From Bryobacterales bacterium (GTDB lineage: Bacteria > Acidobacteriota > Terriglobia > Bryobacterales > Bryobacteraceae): 64,000 nucleotides of DNA. Below the pieces are notes generated by a model that was given only the letters and a program-made list of their open reading frames with translations, was not told the DNA's origin and searched no databases. This document shows, in pieces, positions 25,349 to 34,511 of the stretch (its first letter is position 1; each line of letters starts with the position of its first letter). The translations under genes and the position numbers were made by a program. The DNA is taken from the NCBI GenBank assembly GCA_026954325.1, contig JAIXKK010000086.1, positions 1 through 64,000 of the forward strand. Reading direction: 5' to 3'.

Positions 25349-27289
25349 ATGAGTAGCATCCAAATCACCCTGCCCGACGGAAGCCGGCAGGAATACCCCG
25401 CCGGCAGCCGTCCCCTCGATATCGCCAGGGCCATCAGCCCGCGCCTTGCCGACGCCGCCATCGTCGCCCGCGTCAATGGCGAACTCTACGATCTCACCCG
25501 CCCCCTTGAAACCGACGCCTCTCTCGAAATCCTCACCAGCAAGAACCCCGAAGCCCTCGAGGTCTACCGCCACTCCGCCGCCCACCTGCTCGCCGCCGCC
25601 GTCCTCGAACTCTTCCCCGAAACCAAGCTCGGCATCGGGCCGCCCACCGAAAACGGCTTCTATTACGATTTCCAGCGCGACACCCCCTTCACCCCCGAGG
25701 ACCTCGAAAAGATCGAGGCCAAGATGTGGGAGATCCAGAAGCGCGACCTCCCCTACGAACGCAAATTGACCCCCAAGCCCCAGGGCCTCGAAAAGTACAA
25801 AGGCATGGGCGAGTACATGAAGTGCGAGCTCATCGAAGAGAAAGCCGGCGACATCTTCTCCGAATACACCCTCGGCCCTCACTTCATCGACTTCTGCCGC
25901 GGTCCCCACGTCCCCTCCACCACGAAGATCAAAGCCTTCAAGCTGCTCTCCATCGCCGGAGCCTACTGGAAGGGCGACGAAAAAAATCACCAGATGCAGC
26001 GCATCTACGGCGCCGCCTTCTTCACCCAGAAGGAACTCGACGAATACATCCACCACCTCGAAGAAGCCCGCAAGCGCGATCACCGCAAGCTCGGCGTCGA
26101 ACTCGACCTGTTCAGCATCCAGGAACTCGCCGGACCCGGTCTCATCTTCTTCCATCCCAAGGGCGGCATCATCCGCAAACTGCTCGAAGACTGGATGCGC
26201 GACCAGTACCTCAAACGCGGCTATTCGCTCGTCTACACGCCCCACATCGCCCGCTCCGATCTCTGGAAAACGTCCGGCCATTACAATTTCTACGCCGAAA
26301 ACATGTTCAAACGCATGGAGCTTGATGACGCCGAATATCAGCTCAAGCCGATGAACTGCCCGTTCCACATCCTCATCTACCGCAACAGCCAGCGCAGCTA
26401 CCGCGATCTGCCCGTCCGCCTCGGCGAACTCGGCACGGTCTATCGCTATGAGCGCTCCGGCGTCATGCACGGCCTGCTGCGCGTTCGCGGATTCACCCAG
26501 GACGACGCCCACATCTTCTGCCGCCCCGACCAGATCGAGGACGAGATCGTGAACTGCCTCCAGTTCGCCATCGACACCCTCACCACCTTCGGCTTCGACC
26601 AATACGACGCCGAACTCTCCACCTGGGATGGCGGCGCCAGCGGCAAGTATGACGGCGCGCCCGGCCAGTGGGCCCTCGCCGAGAATGCCCTCCACAACGC
26701 CACCGCCCGCCTCAATATGAACGTCAAAGTCATGGCCGACGAAGCCGCTTTCTACGGCCCCAAGATCGACGTCAAGCTCGTCGACGCCATCGGCCGCCGC
26801 TGGCAGCTTTCCACCGTCCAGTTCGACTTCACCCTCCCGCGCCGTTTCGAACTCGAATACATCGGTGAAGACGGCAAGGCGCACCAGCCGCTCATGTGCC
26901 ACCGCGCCCTGTTCGGCTCCGTCGAGCGCTTCTTCGGCATCCTCCTCGAACACTATGCCGGGGCTTTCCCCGTCTGGCTCGCCCCGGTTCAGGTGATGGT
27001 GATGCCCATCACTGACCGCACGCTCGAATACGCCCGGCAAATCCAGGCTCGCCTCAAGGAAGCCGGCCTGCGCGCCGAACTCGATGACCGCAAGGAAAAG
27101 GTGCAACTCAAGATCCGCGAAGCCCAGCTTCAGAAGGTCCCCTATATGCTCGTCGCCGGCGATCGCGAAGCCGCGAACAACACCGTCTCCGTCCGCAACC
27201 GCAAGCACGGCGATCAGGGCGTCAAACCCCTCGAGCAGTTCCTCGCCGATACGCAAAAGTTGATCGACGGCAAGATCTCCTTCGAATAA
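25349..27289 (+). CDS. thrS: Threonyl-tRNA synthetase
   Basis: A 646-residue class II aminoacyl-tRNA synthetase charging tRNA-Thr. Domains in order: TGS (residues 1-60, ITLPDGSRQEYPAGSRPLDIA), the editing domain N2 with the HxxxH zinc-like motif (HSAAHLLAAAV, and later CRGPHVPST), the catalytic core with motif 1, NCPFHILIYR (zinc-ligand Cys in MNCPFH), motif 2 GTVYRYERSGVMHGLLRVRGF and motif 3 HRALFGSVERFFGILLEH, and the C-terminal anticodon-binding domain (PVQVMVMPITD). The length is normal. ATG at 25349 starts the TGS domain; the frame is open for 336 bases upstream but that part overlaps the sigma gene. The HpnI-like gene follows after only 3 bases. Confidence 0.97.
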   Translation: MSSIQITLPDGSRQEYPAGSRPLDIARAISPRLADAAIVARVNGELYDLTRPLETDASLEILTSKNPEALEVYRHSAAHLLAAAVLELFPETKLGIGPPTENGFYYDFQRDTPFTPEDLEKIEAKMWEIQKRDLPYERKLTPKPQGLEKYKGMGEYMKCELIEEKAGDIFSEYTLGPHFIDFCRGPHVPSTTKIKAFKLLSIAGAYWKGDEKNHQMQRIYGAAFFTQKELDEYIHHLEEARKRDHRKLGVELDLFSIQELAGPGLIFFHPKGGIIRKLLEDWMRDQYLKRGYSLVYTPHIARSDLWKTSGHYNFYAENMFKRMELDDAEYQLKPMNCPFHILIYRNSQRSYRDLPVRLGELGTVYRYERSGVMHGLLRVRGFTQDDAHIFCRPDQIEDEIVNCLQFAIDTLTTFGFDQYDAELSTWDGGASGKYDGAPGQWALAENALHNATARLNMNVKVMADEAAFYGPKIDVKLVDAIGRRWQLSTVQFDFTLPRRFELEYIGEDGKAHQPLMCHRALFGSVERFFGILLEHYAGAFPVWLAPVQVMVMPITDRTLEYARQIQARLKEAGLRAELDDRKEKVQLKIREAQLQKVPYMLVAGDREAANNTVSVRNRKHGDQGVKPLEQFLADTQKLIDGKISFE

Positions 27290-27292
27290 CGG

Positions 27293-28426
27293 ATGCACCC
27301 GGCCGTCACGCTGCTCCTGCTGGCGCTCGCCGCCGGGTCTCTCGTCTTTACCCTGCTCTCCATCGAGGCCGCCCGCCGCTACCTCGCCGTGCGCCCGCCC
27401 CCGCCCCGCGAAACTCCGCCCATCAGCATCCTCAAACCTCTCGCCGGCATCGACGAAGGCCTCGAAGAGAACCTCCGCAGCTTCTTCGAGCAGGACTATC
27501 CGCAATTTGAAATCCTCATGGCCGTCTCCACCCCGGATGACCCCGCCCTCCCCGTCGCCCGCCGTCTCCAGCAGGCCTACCCGCGCATCCCCTCGCAAAT
27601 CCTCATCACCGGCGACCCCCCTTACCCCAACCGCAAAGTGCGCAGCGTCCATGAAATGACGCTCGCCGCCCAACACCCGCTCCTCGTCATGAGCGACAGC
27701 GATATCCGCGTGTCCCCGGATATGCTGCGCGTCCTCGCCGCCGAATTTCAGGACCCGCATCTCGCCCTCACCACCTGCCCCTACCGCGCCGTCCCCGGCA
27801 ACAGCCCCTGGTCACGCCTCGAAGCCGTCATGATGAACACCGAGTTCCTGGCCGGCATCCTCACCGCCCGCATGCTCGAAGGCATGCGCTTCGCCGTCGG
27901 CCCCACCATCGCCTGCCGCAAGCAAGCCGTCGAAGCCATCGGCGGCTTTGAATCCCTCAAGCATTTCCTCGCCGAAGATTTCGTATTCGGCCGGCGCGCC
28001 GCCGCTCTCCATCTTGGAGTCGGCCTCTCCGCCTACGTCGTCGAACACCGCATCGGCGCCGCCGGCTTTGCCCAAAACTGCGAGCACCGCCTCCGCTGGG
28101 TGCGCGGCACGCGCCGTTCCCGCCCCGCCGGCTACCTCGGCCAACTCTTCACTTACCCGCTCCCGCTGGCGATCATCCTCGCTGCCGCCGCCCCTGCCTG
28201 GTGGCCGCTCCTCGTCCTCGCGCTATTCCTTCGCGGCATCAGCGCCTGGCAAACCGCCGCTCTTATCCTCCGCGACCCCCTCACTACTTCCCGCCCCTGG
28301 CTGGTGCCCCTCCAGGATCTCCTCAGCTTCCTCTTCTACCTCGCCGGATTCTTCGGCAACACCATCGCCTGGCGCGGCGGGAAATTTCGCCTCCACCCCG
28401 ACGGCACATTCACGCGAATCCGGTGA
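27293..28426 (+). CDS. Membrane glycosyltransferase, GT21/HpnI-like
   Basis: A 377-residue membrane-bound GT-A glycosyltransferase resembling ceramide glucosyltransferase and hopanoid-associated HpnI. One N-terminal membrane helix (VTLLLLALAAGSLVFTLLS) precedes the catalytic domain, which shows ISILKPLAGIDEGLEENL at the nucleotide-sugar site, MSDSDIRVSPDML (DxD-type metal site), the AEDFVFGRRA acidic residue and the HRLRWVRG motif equivalent to (Q/R)XXRW. Three or four hydrophobic helices form the C-terminus. HpnI adds N-acetylglucosamine to bacteriohopanetetrol; here no hpnJ or hpnK partner is adjacent, so a glucosyl or GlcNAc transfer to another lipid is equally possible. Expressed downstream of thrS with 3 bases between. 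Confidence 0.8.
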   Translation: MHPAVTLLLLALAAGSLVFTLLSIEAARRYLAVRPPPPRETPPISILKPLAGIDEGLEENLRSFFEQDYPQFEILMAVSTPDDPALPVARRLQQAYPRIPSQILITGDPPYPNRKVRSVHEMTLAAQHPLLVMSDSDIRVSPDMLRVLAAEFQDPHLALTTCPYRAVPGNSPWSRLEAVMMNTEFLAGILTARMLEGMRFAVGPTIACRKQAVEAIGGFESLKHFLAEDFVFGRRAAALHLGVGLSAYVVEHRIGAAGFAQNCEHRLRWVRGTRRSRPAGYLGQLFTYPLPLAIILAAAAPAWWPLLVLALFLRGISAWQTAALILRDPLTTSRPWLVPLQDLLSFLFYLAGFFGNTIAWRGGKFRLHPDGTFTRIR

Positions 28427-28439
28427 TACGATATCCGCC

Positions 28440-29357
28440 ATGTTGACCCGCCGTAAGTTCACCACCCTCGCCGCCATCACCGCCGCGGGCTTCGCCGCTG
28501 ACAGCCGCTATACCGTCGGCGTCACCACCAACACCATCGGGGGATGGGAAAAGGACGTCTTCCTCTCCTTCCGCGAAGCCCGCGAAGCCGGCTACCACCA
28601 CGTCGAAACTTTCATCCACTACTTCGTCAAGGACTACTACGACAACCCCGCCGCCCTCCGGAAAAAGATCGATGAGATCGGCGTCAGGTTCACCACCATC
28701 TCCAACGGCGGCCCGCTCGAAACCCACTTCGAAGACCCGTCGAAACACGAAAAACTATACGCCGATCACCTGGGGCTTGGCCGGTTCATCAAGAATTTCG
28801 GATGTACGCATCTGAAGATCAACCTCGGCCCCCGCCGCCCCACGGGCACTACCCCCGAGGATCTCGCCCACATGGCCCACGCCTGCGAAACCCTCGGCAG
28901 CCGCCTCAAGGACATCGGCATCCGCCTCGGCATCCACGCCCACATGTGGAGCCAGTTCGAAAACCGGCAGGAAATCGGCTACATGATGGAGCACACCTCT
29001 CCCGCCAACGTCGGCTTCGTTCTCGACACCGGACACATCACCATGGCCGGCATCGATCCCGTCGCCCTCGCCAAAACCCTCGGCCACCGCATCGTCGAGT
29101 TCCACATGAAGGACACCGCCCCGGAAAATCGCGGCGGAGCAAAGACCCGCATCGACCGCCCCGATATGATGAAGAATCCGCCCTTCTTCCCTCTCGGCCA
29201 CGGCGGCGTCGATTTTCCGGCCCTCAAGACGCACCTCGATCACATCCGGTGGCGCGGCTTCCTCACCGTCGAACTCGATTCCTCCCCTTTCCGCCCGCCC
29301 AAGGAAAGCGCCCGTATCAGCCTCGACTACCTGCGCGGGAACTGGAAAGTATCCTGA
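28440..29357 (+). CDS. Exported sugar phosphate isomerase/epimerase-like TIM barrel
   Basis: A 305-residue xylose-isomerase-like TIM barrel with an N-terminal Tat-like leader (MLTRRKFTTLAAITAAGFAA, with RRKFT). Barrel segments include REAREAGYHHVETF, LRKKIDEIGVRFTTISNG, GIRLGIHAHMWSQFE, NVGFVLDTGHITMAG and HRIVEFHMKDTAPENRGG; the metal-binding Glu, Asp, His and Glu (HAHMWSQFE, DTGH, EFHMKD, TVELD) fit the divalent metal site of the family. Members act on keto- and inositol-type sugars, but the true substrate here is unknown. Its ATG lies 13 bases after the previous stop. A second exported TIM barrel of the same general type is found at 47294. Confidence 0.87.
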   Translation: MLTRRKFTTLAAITAAGFAADSRYTVGVTTNTIGGWEKDVFLSFREAREAGYHHVETFIHYFVKDYYDNPAALRKKIDEIGVRFTTISNGGPLETHFEDPSKHEKLYADHLGLGRFIKNFGCTHLKINLGPRRPTGTTPEDLAHMAHACETLGSRLKDIGIRLGIHAHMWSQFENRQEIGYMMEHTSPANVGFVLDTGHITMAGIDPVALAKTLGHRIVEFHMKDTAPENRGGAKTRIDRPDMMKNPPFFPLGHGGVDFPALKTHLDHIRWRGFLTVELDSSPFRPPKESARISLDYLRGNWKVS

Positions 29358-29366
29358 GTCCAAACC

Positions 29367-29731
29367 ATGGCCAAGACCGGTTTCGCAACCGTGGACGGCT
29401 ATATCGCCTCCCAGTCGGAGGAAGCCCGGGATACGCTCGAGCGCGTGCGTGGCGCCATCCGTCAGGCGCTTCCCAAGGCGGTGGAAAAATCTCCTACAAC
29501 ATCCCCGCGTACAAGTTGCGGGACACGACAGTGCTCTATTTCGCCGGCTGGAGACGCCATTACTCGCTTTATCCCGCCGGCGCCCGCCTCATCGCGGCCT
29601 TCCAAAAGGAGCTTGCCGGGTACGAAGTCGAGAAGAGCACCATCCGTTTCCCGCTCTCGGAGTCCGTGCCGGTGAAACTGATCGCTCGCATCGCGAAATT
29701 CCGCGCCAGGGAAGCCGCCCGGCGCGAATAA
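29367..29731 (+). pseudogene. DUF1801 (YdhG-like) protein, interrupted by a 1-base deletion
   Basis: The first frame gives MAKTGFATVDGYIASQSEEARDTLERVRGAIRQALPKAVEK (up to about 29487), then the product continues in the next frame as ISYNIPAYKLRDTTVLYFAGW, YSLYPAGARLIAAFQKEL and so on to base 29731. The break is within a run of five A residues (29485-29489); one more A restores VEKISYNIPAY, the classical start of the DUF1801 domain. The joined protein would be about 122 residues, the usual length. DUF1801 proteins are small, frataxin-like proteins of uncertain function. Nothing else is decayed, so either a recent slip or a homopolymer sequencing error explains it. Confidence 0.75.
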
Positions 29732-29840
29732 ACGCCCGGACCGCTCCGCCGGGCCGGATCGAACAGCGGAGCCGCTGTCGCTGCCGCATTCTTCTCCCCA
29801 CATTCTTCACCATGTTTCCAAGGCTGTAGCGTCCCGCAGC

Positions 29841-29869
29841 CTTCCAGCAACCCTCAAATGTTATATAAT
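29841..29869 (+). promoter_or_regulatory. Candidate sigma-70 promoter of the propeller gene
   Basis: A perfect TATAAT lies at 29864-29869, 68 bases before the start of the propeller-protein gene. The -35 region (CTTCCA at 29841-29846, 17-base spacer) matches poorly. A GGAG ribosome site precedes the ATG at 29937. The -10 alone gives moderate support. Confidence 0.4.
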
Positions 29870-29936
29870 CCGCCCAGTCCACCGGCGCGGCTCCTAAAAA
29901 ACATCCGCCGCTCCGGAATGGCCTCATGGAGATCCT

Positions 29937-30833
29937 ATGACGAAACGAGAATTCCTTGCCGCCGGCATTACCAGCGGACTGGCCTTGGGAAAAGGCTCTG
30001 CTTTTGCCGAACAGGCCGAGGCTGCCGTGCGCAAAGCCGCGGAAGCCAAAGGCAAACGGCTCCCCACCCGCAAGGCGAAAACCACGAAGATGTTCAAGTG
30101 CCCGCCCGGCTTTCCAAATGCGATTGCCGTTGCCCCGGAAGGCTTATGGATCGGCGAGCAAAAGCTCTCCGGCGCGCAAGCCGCCGCCTACCATATGGCT
30201 GAGCCGAAATCTCTCGATGAGGCCGCCTGGCTGGTGGATTGGAACGGCAAACTGCTGAAAACCGTGATGACGCCATCCCGAAACACCAGCGGCATGGCCG
30301 TCGGCGGCGGATATGTCTGGATGATCGCCAACGCGCCGCCGGAGGGCGTCTTCCAGGTGGACATGAATTCCCGCCTCATCAGTCATCGCCAGATCCCCCT
30401 CGGGCCCCCGAATGACGGCGGCGGCAGCCACGGCGGCATGTGGCATGACGGCAAACTCTGGCTCGTCGCGCTCCGCCTTCGCGGCATTCTGCGCGTCGAT
30501 CCCCAGACCTTTGCCCCCGAATACATGATCCCCTTCTACCAGGCCCCGGATCGTATGCGTTACCACGGCTGCGCCTGGGATAACGGAACCGTCTGGCAGG
30601 TCATCGGAAACGATAGCAAGCGCTACTCCGAAGGCCGCCCCGGCCTCGTCCGCTACGAAGCCGCCACCAGCAAGGTGCTCGAAGTCGTGGACTTCCTCCC
30701 CGGTTCCTGCGACCCGCACGGTCTCGCCATGCACGACGGCAAGCTCATCAGTTGCGACGCAGGCATCCACCCCGGCTGGCCGAACCTCGACAGTCCGACT
30801 TCCGGATGGATCTTCCGCATCGACTTCGTCTGA
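29937..30833 (+). CDS. Exported beta-propeller protein of unknown function
   Basis: A 298-residue protein with a Tat/Sec-like leader (MTKREFLAAGITSGLALGKG) followed by Lys-rich sequence and an NHL/SMP-30-like propeller. Repeated strand motifs are visible: CPPGFPNAIAVAPEGLWIGE, NTSGMAVGGGYVWMIANAP, GGMWHDGKLWLVALRLRG, YHGCAWDNGTVWQVIGND and DPHGLAMHDGKLISCDAG. These 40-residue repeats each end in a glycine-tryptophan strand, like the streptogramin-lyase/Vgb family. The catalytic His/Glu set of Vgb is not identifiable, so the role is not predicted. It is monocistronic, with a likely promoter at 29864 and convergent with the M61 peptidase gene. Confidence 0.75.
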   Translation: MTKREFLAAGITSGLALGKGSAFAEQAEAAVRKAAEAKGKRLPTRKAKTTKMFKCPPGFPNAIAVAPEGLWIGEQKLSGAQAAAYHMAEPKSLDEAAWLVDWNGKLLKTVMTPSRNTSGMAVGGGYVWMIANAPPEGVFQVDMNSRLISHRQIPLGPPNDGGGSHGGMWHDGKLWLVALRLRGILRVDPQTFAPEYMIPFYQAPDRMRYHGCAWDNGTVWQVIGNDSKRYSEGRPGLVRYEAATSKVLEVVDFLPGSCDPHGLAMHDGKLISCDAGIHPGWPNLDSPTSGWIFRIDFV

Positions 30834-31132
30834 TATAACCGGGAAGCACGGTTCTCCACGGCATGGGCATGCCATCCGATTCGGCCGGGATGGCGTGCCC
30901 GCCGGGGGGACGCGGTTTGACGCCTGCCGGGTTCGAGAATTTGTTCGCCCCCTTTGTCCCCACACCGAACGCCAGGGCCTCCCCATCGTCGCCGGACCGG
31001 CCGAAAGCGAAGAGATGATGGGAGCCTTGCTCGCCGGGAATGCGGAGCCGCGGTTGCCTTCGGGCCTGGAGAGCCCGAGCCCGAAGTTCGAGCCCATCCT
31101 CGGCATCCTCGGCCAGTTCGACGCAATCTCGC
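30834..31132. other. Intergenic stretch without a supported gene
   Basis: These 299 bases lie between the convergent propeller and M61 genes. A + strand frame of 89 codons starts at 30895 but its product (proline-rich, no recognisable domain) looks like chance in GC-rich DNA. No hairpin with a T tract was seen. Confidence 0.5.
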
Positions 31133-32998
31133 CTACCGGCGTCTGTCCGCCAGCGGACGGATGATCTCCGATAGTAGATCCGGGACTCCCTGCTCCCGTT
31201 CCAGCACCGGATAGCGCTCCCCCGTATGACAGTCCGCCCGGAACGTCTTGTAAATCTCCCCGTCCTTCACAATCAACTCCATCGGTCCGCCGCTCTCCTT
31301 TCCCTGCCGGATCGCCGCGCGCAGTGATCTTTCCGTGAATTGCCGCCCGTTCACCGCCAGCAGTGTGCCCGCCGGAGCCACCCCGGCGCGGTCGGCGGGG
31401 CTTCCCTCGATCACGTCCAGAATCGTCCCGTCCTCCCTCAGCACCAGGCCCAGCGAATACCGCGCGTCCACCTGCTTCCGCACTCCCTCCCGGACCTTCT
31501 GGAACTCCGGCACATCCGCGCGCCAGGCCAGCCGCCACCCCGCTCCCGTAATCCCGCCAAGCGGCGGCTTCCTTTCGATGCGGTCCACCCGCGCCGCGAA
31601 AAATCCCTTCCAGTCGTATGGCTCTACAGCCTGCAATACGGCGATCACATCCGCCAGCGTGTACGGCTTCACCTCCGGCTTGCCCGATTCCCCTCCAAGG
31701 AAGCGCCGGCAAAAGTCGTCGAGCGACCGCTTCCCGCCGCTCAACTTGCGAATCGTGACGTCCGCCTCCAGCCAGATCAGTTCTCCCTCGGGATAGTAGT
31801 CCACGCTCCGCCGCCGGTTCTGATAGTCCCTGCGCGCGGAATAGAGCAACTGCGCCGCCACCGCCGTATCTTCCAGCGGGCGCCAGTCCCGCCCCGGTTC
31901 ATCCACCAGCGCCGCCGCGTCCAGCGCCAGTTCAGCCCGGTAGTCCTCCGGCGTTTGCAGTCCGCTCCGAGGGGTAAGTATGCTCCCCAGATACGTCGTC
32001 AATCCCTCGTAGATCCACAGCAGATCCCCTTTCATCGGCTGCTGGTAATCCTTCGTCGCCAGTCCCGCCGGGCGTTTGTACTTCCCGTTCCACGAATGCG
32101 TCATCTCATGCGGCAGCAGCCCTGCCGACACCCGCCGCTCGCCGTCCTCCGTCAGCGCATCCTCCGCCATGCGGTTGTCGCTCGATTCGTGATGCTCCAG
32201 TCCGAAATGCGCCACGTGATCGCTCAGCGAAACCAGAAAGTGATACCACCGGTAATGCCGCGCCCCAAACAGCGCCCCCGTCTCCGCCACCAGGTTCTTA
32301 TAGTGCGCAATCACTTCCGGCTTCACCTCCAGCGCCGCCGCCGAATCCGCCGCCACGTGCATGGAATGCGCCGGATGCTCGCCCGGCGTCAACTCAATTG
32401 TCCGGAAATGCCTGCCCGCTATCACCGGCGAATCCACCAGCGTCTCGAGCGAAGCCGGCTGGAACTCCACCATGTCTCCTGACTCGCGCGCTATCGGAAG
32501 AGCTGTGCCATACCTCCACCCTCTCGGCGCCTTCAGGCTCGCCGTGAACCGCACCCCCCGCGCCGTATCCCCCTCCGGATAAAGCAGCAACTGGTTCCAA
32601 CTCACCACCGCCATCTCGCTCGTCGCCGACGCGCCGGAACTGAACCCTTCGCTGTCGGGAGGCGAGAGCAAATCGAACGACACCTCGATCTTCGACGCCC
32701 CCGCCGGCACATCGAAGCCGATCGCGTACATGTCCACGTCATCCCGCCGCCACTCGAGCGCTTTCCCGTTCGCCGTAATTCGCAGCGCCGCAAGATCCGT
32801 GACCGGCCCCGTCGGCGAATGCTCCCCCGGTATCCACTTCGGGTACACCAGCCGCATCGGCCCCGGCTTCGCATCCATCGTCATCCTCGCGTGGAACAAT
32901 CGCCGCGGAGCCTCCGAGGCGTCCACCGCCAGATTCACCGTCGTTTGCGCAAAAATTCCCGCCGAAACCAGGAAAAACAGTGAGATTGTCTTGTGCAT
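31133..32998 (-). CDS. M61 family exported metallopeptidase with PDZ domain
   Basis: A 621-residue protein of the glycyl-aminopeptidase M61 family. The ATG at 32998 begins a signal peptide (MHKTISLFFLVSAGIFAQ), and the frame is open 20 codons upstream without conserved sequence. An N-terminal beta domain (about residues 20-250) is followed by the thermolysin-like catalytic domain with HEMTH at about residues 296-300 and the third ligand Glu in IYEGLTTYLG. A PDZ domain lies near residues 520-605 (LGLVLREDGTILDVIEGSPADRAG), typical of the family. It acts outside the cytoplasm, probably trimming N-terminal glycine or alanine from peptides. It diverges from xdhC across 89 bases. Confidence 0.9.
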   Translation of the reverse strand: MHKTISLFFLVSAGIFAQTTVNLAVDASEAPRRLFHARMTMDAKPGPMRLVYPKWIPGEHSPTGPVTDLAALRITANGKALEWRRDDVDMYAIGFDVPAGASKIEVSFDLLSPPDSEGFSSGASATSEMAVVSWNQLLLYPEGDTARGVRFTASLKAPRGWRYGTALPIARESGDMVEFQPASLETLVDSPVIAGRHFRTIELTPGEHPAHSMHVAADSAAALEVKPEVIAHYKNLVAETGALFGARHYRWYHFLVSLSDHVAHFGLEHHESSDNRMAEDALTEDGERRVSAGLLPHEMTHSWNGKYKRPAGLATKDYQQPMKGDLLWIYEGLTTYLGSILTPRSGLQTPEDYRAELALDAAALVDEPGRDWRPLEDTAVAAQLLYSARRDYQNRRRSVDYYPEGELIWLEADVTIRKLSGGKRSLDDFCRRFLGGESGKPEVKPYTLADVIAVLQAVEPYDWKGFFAARVDRIERKPPLGGITGAGWRLAWRADVPEFQKVREGVRKQVDARYSLGLVLREDGTILDVIEGSPADRAGVAPAGTLLAVNGRQFTERSLRAAIRQGKESGGPMELIVKDGEIYKTFRADCHTGERYPVLEREQGVPDLLSEIIRPLADRRR

Positions 32999-33071
32999 GA
33001 AAGTGCTACTATGCCCCACTAAGCCGAGTTTCGCACACTCGCCGCGACACCCCGCCATACAGCCGGAACGG

Positions 33072-33077
33072 TATAAT
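33072..33077 (+). promoter_or_regulatory. TATAAT -10 box upstream of xdhC
   Basis: A perfect TATAAT is placed 10 bases before the xdhC ATG at 33088, so the transcript would have a leader of only a few bases, with no ribosome-binding site visible. No -35 consensus was found. Confidence 0.35.
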
Positions 33078-33087
33078 TCATCTATAT

Positions 33088-33924
33088 ATGGATGTCTACG
33101 AGGAACTGGTGCGCCTGCGCCGCTCCGGTCAGAAGTGCGCCATCGCTACCATCGTTCAGGTGAACGGCTCCATCCCCAGCTATGAGAGCGCCAAGTTGCT
33201 CGTCCGCGAGGACGGCAGCATGGTGGGCACCATCGGCGGCGGTTGCGTCGAAGCCGAAGTCTGGAACGCCGCCCGCGAGGCCATGGAGACAGAGCGCTCC
33301 CACCACATGACGTTCAACCTCGGCCAGGACGCCGCCTATGACAACGGACTCATCTGCGGCGGCCAGCTCAATATCTTCATCGAGCCCGTCCTTCCCCAGC
33401 CCTTCGCCTACATTTTCGGAGCAGGCCACATCTCGAAGAGCCTTTCCAAGATCGCTGACCTCGCCGGGTTCGCCACCGTCATCATCGACAACCGTGAGCA
33501 GTTCGCCAGCCGTGACCGCTTTCCCGAAGCCGGCTCCATCTTCGCCGAAGAGTACGAAGACGCTTTCCCCAAACTCGAGGTCAACGAAAGCTCCTACATC
33601 ATCATCGTCACCCGCGGCCACCGCGACGACATGCGCGTGCTCCGCTGGGCTGTCTCCACTCCGGCGCGCTACGTCGCCATGATCGGAAGCCGCCGCAAGA
33701 CCATCAACGTCGTCAAGGAGCTGGAAAAAGAGGGCATCCCCCGCTCCGCCTTCGAAAAGATTCATGCTCCCATGGGCTTCGACATCGGAGCCATCACGCC
33801 CGAAGAGATCGCCGTCTCCGTGGTTGCTGAAATGATCGCCGTGCGCCGTAATCCCGATTCCGATTGGCGCAAGGTCACCAAATCCATCTTTGTCAACGAA
33901 GCTTACCGGATCCGGTCGAAGTGA
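33088..33924 (+). CDS. XdhC/CoxI family molybdenum-hydroxylase maturation protein
   Basis: A 278-residue XdhC/CoxI protein, which inserts sulfurated molybdenum cofactor into xanthine dehydrogenase-like enzymes. Residues about 10-70 form the XdhC_CoxI domain (ATIVQVNGSIPSYESAKLLV, GTIGGGCVEAEVW with the conserved Cys), residues 105-200 form a Rossmann-like region (AYIFGAGHISKSLSKIADL, FATVIIDNREQFA) and the C-terminal domain (MIGSRRKTINVVKEL, MGFDIGAITPEEIAVSVVAE) completes it. The gene begins a run xdhC, mocA-like, AsmA-like with 4-base overlaps. The molybdenum hydroxylase itself is not in the window. Confidence 0.92.
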   Translation: MDVYEELVRLRRSGQKCAIATIVQVNGSIPSYESAKLLVREDGSMVGTIGGGCVEAEVWNAAREAMETERSHHMTFNLGQDAAYDNGLICGGQLNIFIEPVLPQPFAYIFGAGHISKSLSKIADLAGFATVIIDNREQFASRDRFPEAGSIFAEEYEDAFPKLEVNESSYIIIVTRGHRDDMRVLRWAVSTPARYVAMIGSRRKTINVVKELEKEGIPRSAFEKIHAPMGFDIGAITPEEIAVSVVAEMIAVRRNPDSDWRKVTKSIFVNEAYRIRSK

Positions 33925-34511
33925 ACTGTACAGGTGTGATCCTGGCCGCCGGCGCATCCCGCCGCATGGGCCGTCCGAAAGCCCTGCTCTCCCTCGGCGG
34001 CGAGACTTTCGTGGATCGCCTCATCCGGGTCTTTCAATCCTGCCGCGCCGAAGTCATCGTCGTCCTCGGCCATCATGCCGCCGCTATTCGCCCTCTCATC
34101 CGCTCCGCTGCCATCGCCGTCAACCCTGACCCCGGCCGCGGCCAGCTCAGTTCCCTCCAGTGTGGTCTCGCCCTCCTCCCGCCCTCCGCGGATGCGTTCC
34201 TCTTCACTCCCGTCGATTGCCCCTCCGTCAGCGAGTCCACCGTCCGCTCACTTCTCGAAGCTCTCGCCGCCCATCCGGATTCGCTGCTCGCCATTCCCCG
34301 CTATCAGGAACGCCGCGGCCATCCGGTCGTCTGCCGCGCCTCCCTCGCCCGGGAATTCCTTTCCCTCCCTCCCACCGCTCAGGCGCGCGAAGTGGTTCAC
34401 CGCCATGTGGACCGGACCATCTACCTCGACACCGGTGACCCCGGCATCCTTGTCGACATTGACGACCAGCAAGCCTATGACCGGCTGGTGAGCCAGGCCT
34501 CCCTCCTATGA
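33921..34511 (+). CDS. MocA/MobA-like molybdenum cofactor nucleotidyltransferase
   Basis: A 196-residue nucleotidyltransferase starting with GTG that overlaps the XdhC stop (GTGA). It carries the signature LAAGASRRMGRPKALLSLGG at the N-terminus (Mg/NTP-binding), an Asp-rich TPVDCPSVSESTVRSLLEAL near residue 95 and the YQERRGHPVVCRASLAREF segment that reads GHPV as in MocA. MocA makes molybdopterin cytosine dinucleotide for xanthine-dehydrogenase-family enzymes and works with XdhC, which makes this pair functionally coherent. Distinguishing MocA from MobA (guanine) by eye is not decisive, but the XdhC context favours cytidylation. The stop overlaps the next ATG (ATGA). Confidence 0.88.
   Translation: MNCTGVILAAGASRRMGRPKALLSLGGETFVDRLIRVFQSCRAEVIVVLGHHAAAIRPLIRSAAIAVNPDPGRGQLSSLQCGLALLPPSADAFLFTPVDCPSVSESTVRSLLEALAAHPDSLLAIPRYQERRGHPVVCRASLAREFLSLPPTAQAREVVHRHVDRTIYLDTGDPGILVDIDDQQAYDRLVSQASLL

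Noticed and set aside
25337..27760. An 807-codon open frame on the minus strand
   Set aside because: It is antisense to thrS and its neighbour. In high-GC genes with biased third positions the opposite strand stays open by chance; its product is low-complexity and matches no domain.
30895..31164. An 89-codon + strand frame between the propeller and M61 genes
   Set aside because: No ribosome site, no recognisable domain, proline-rich composition and overlap with the M61 3' end.
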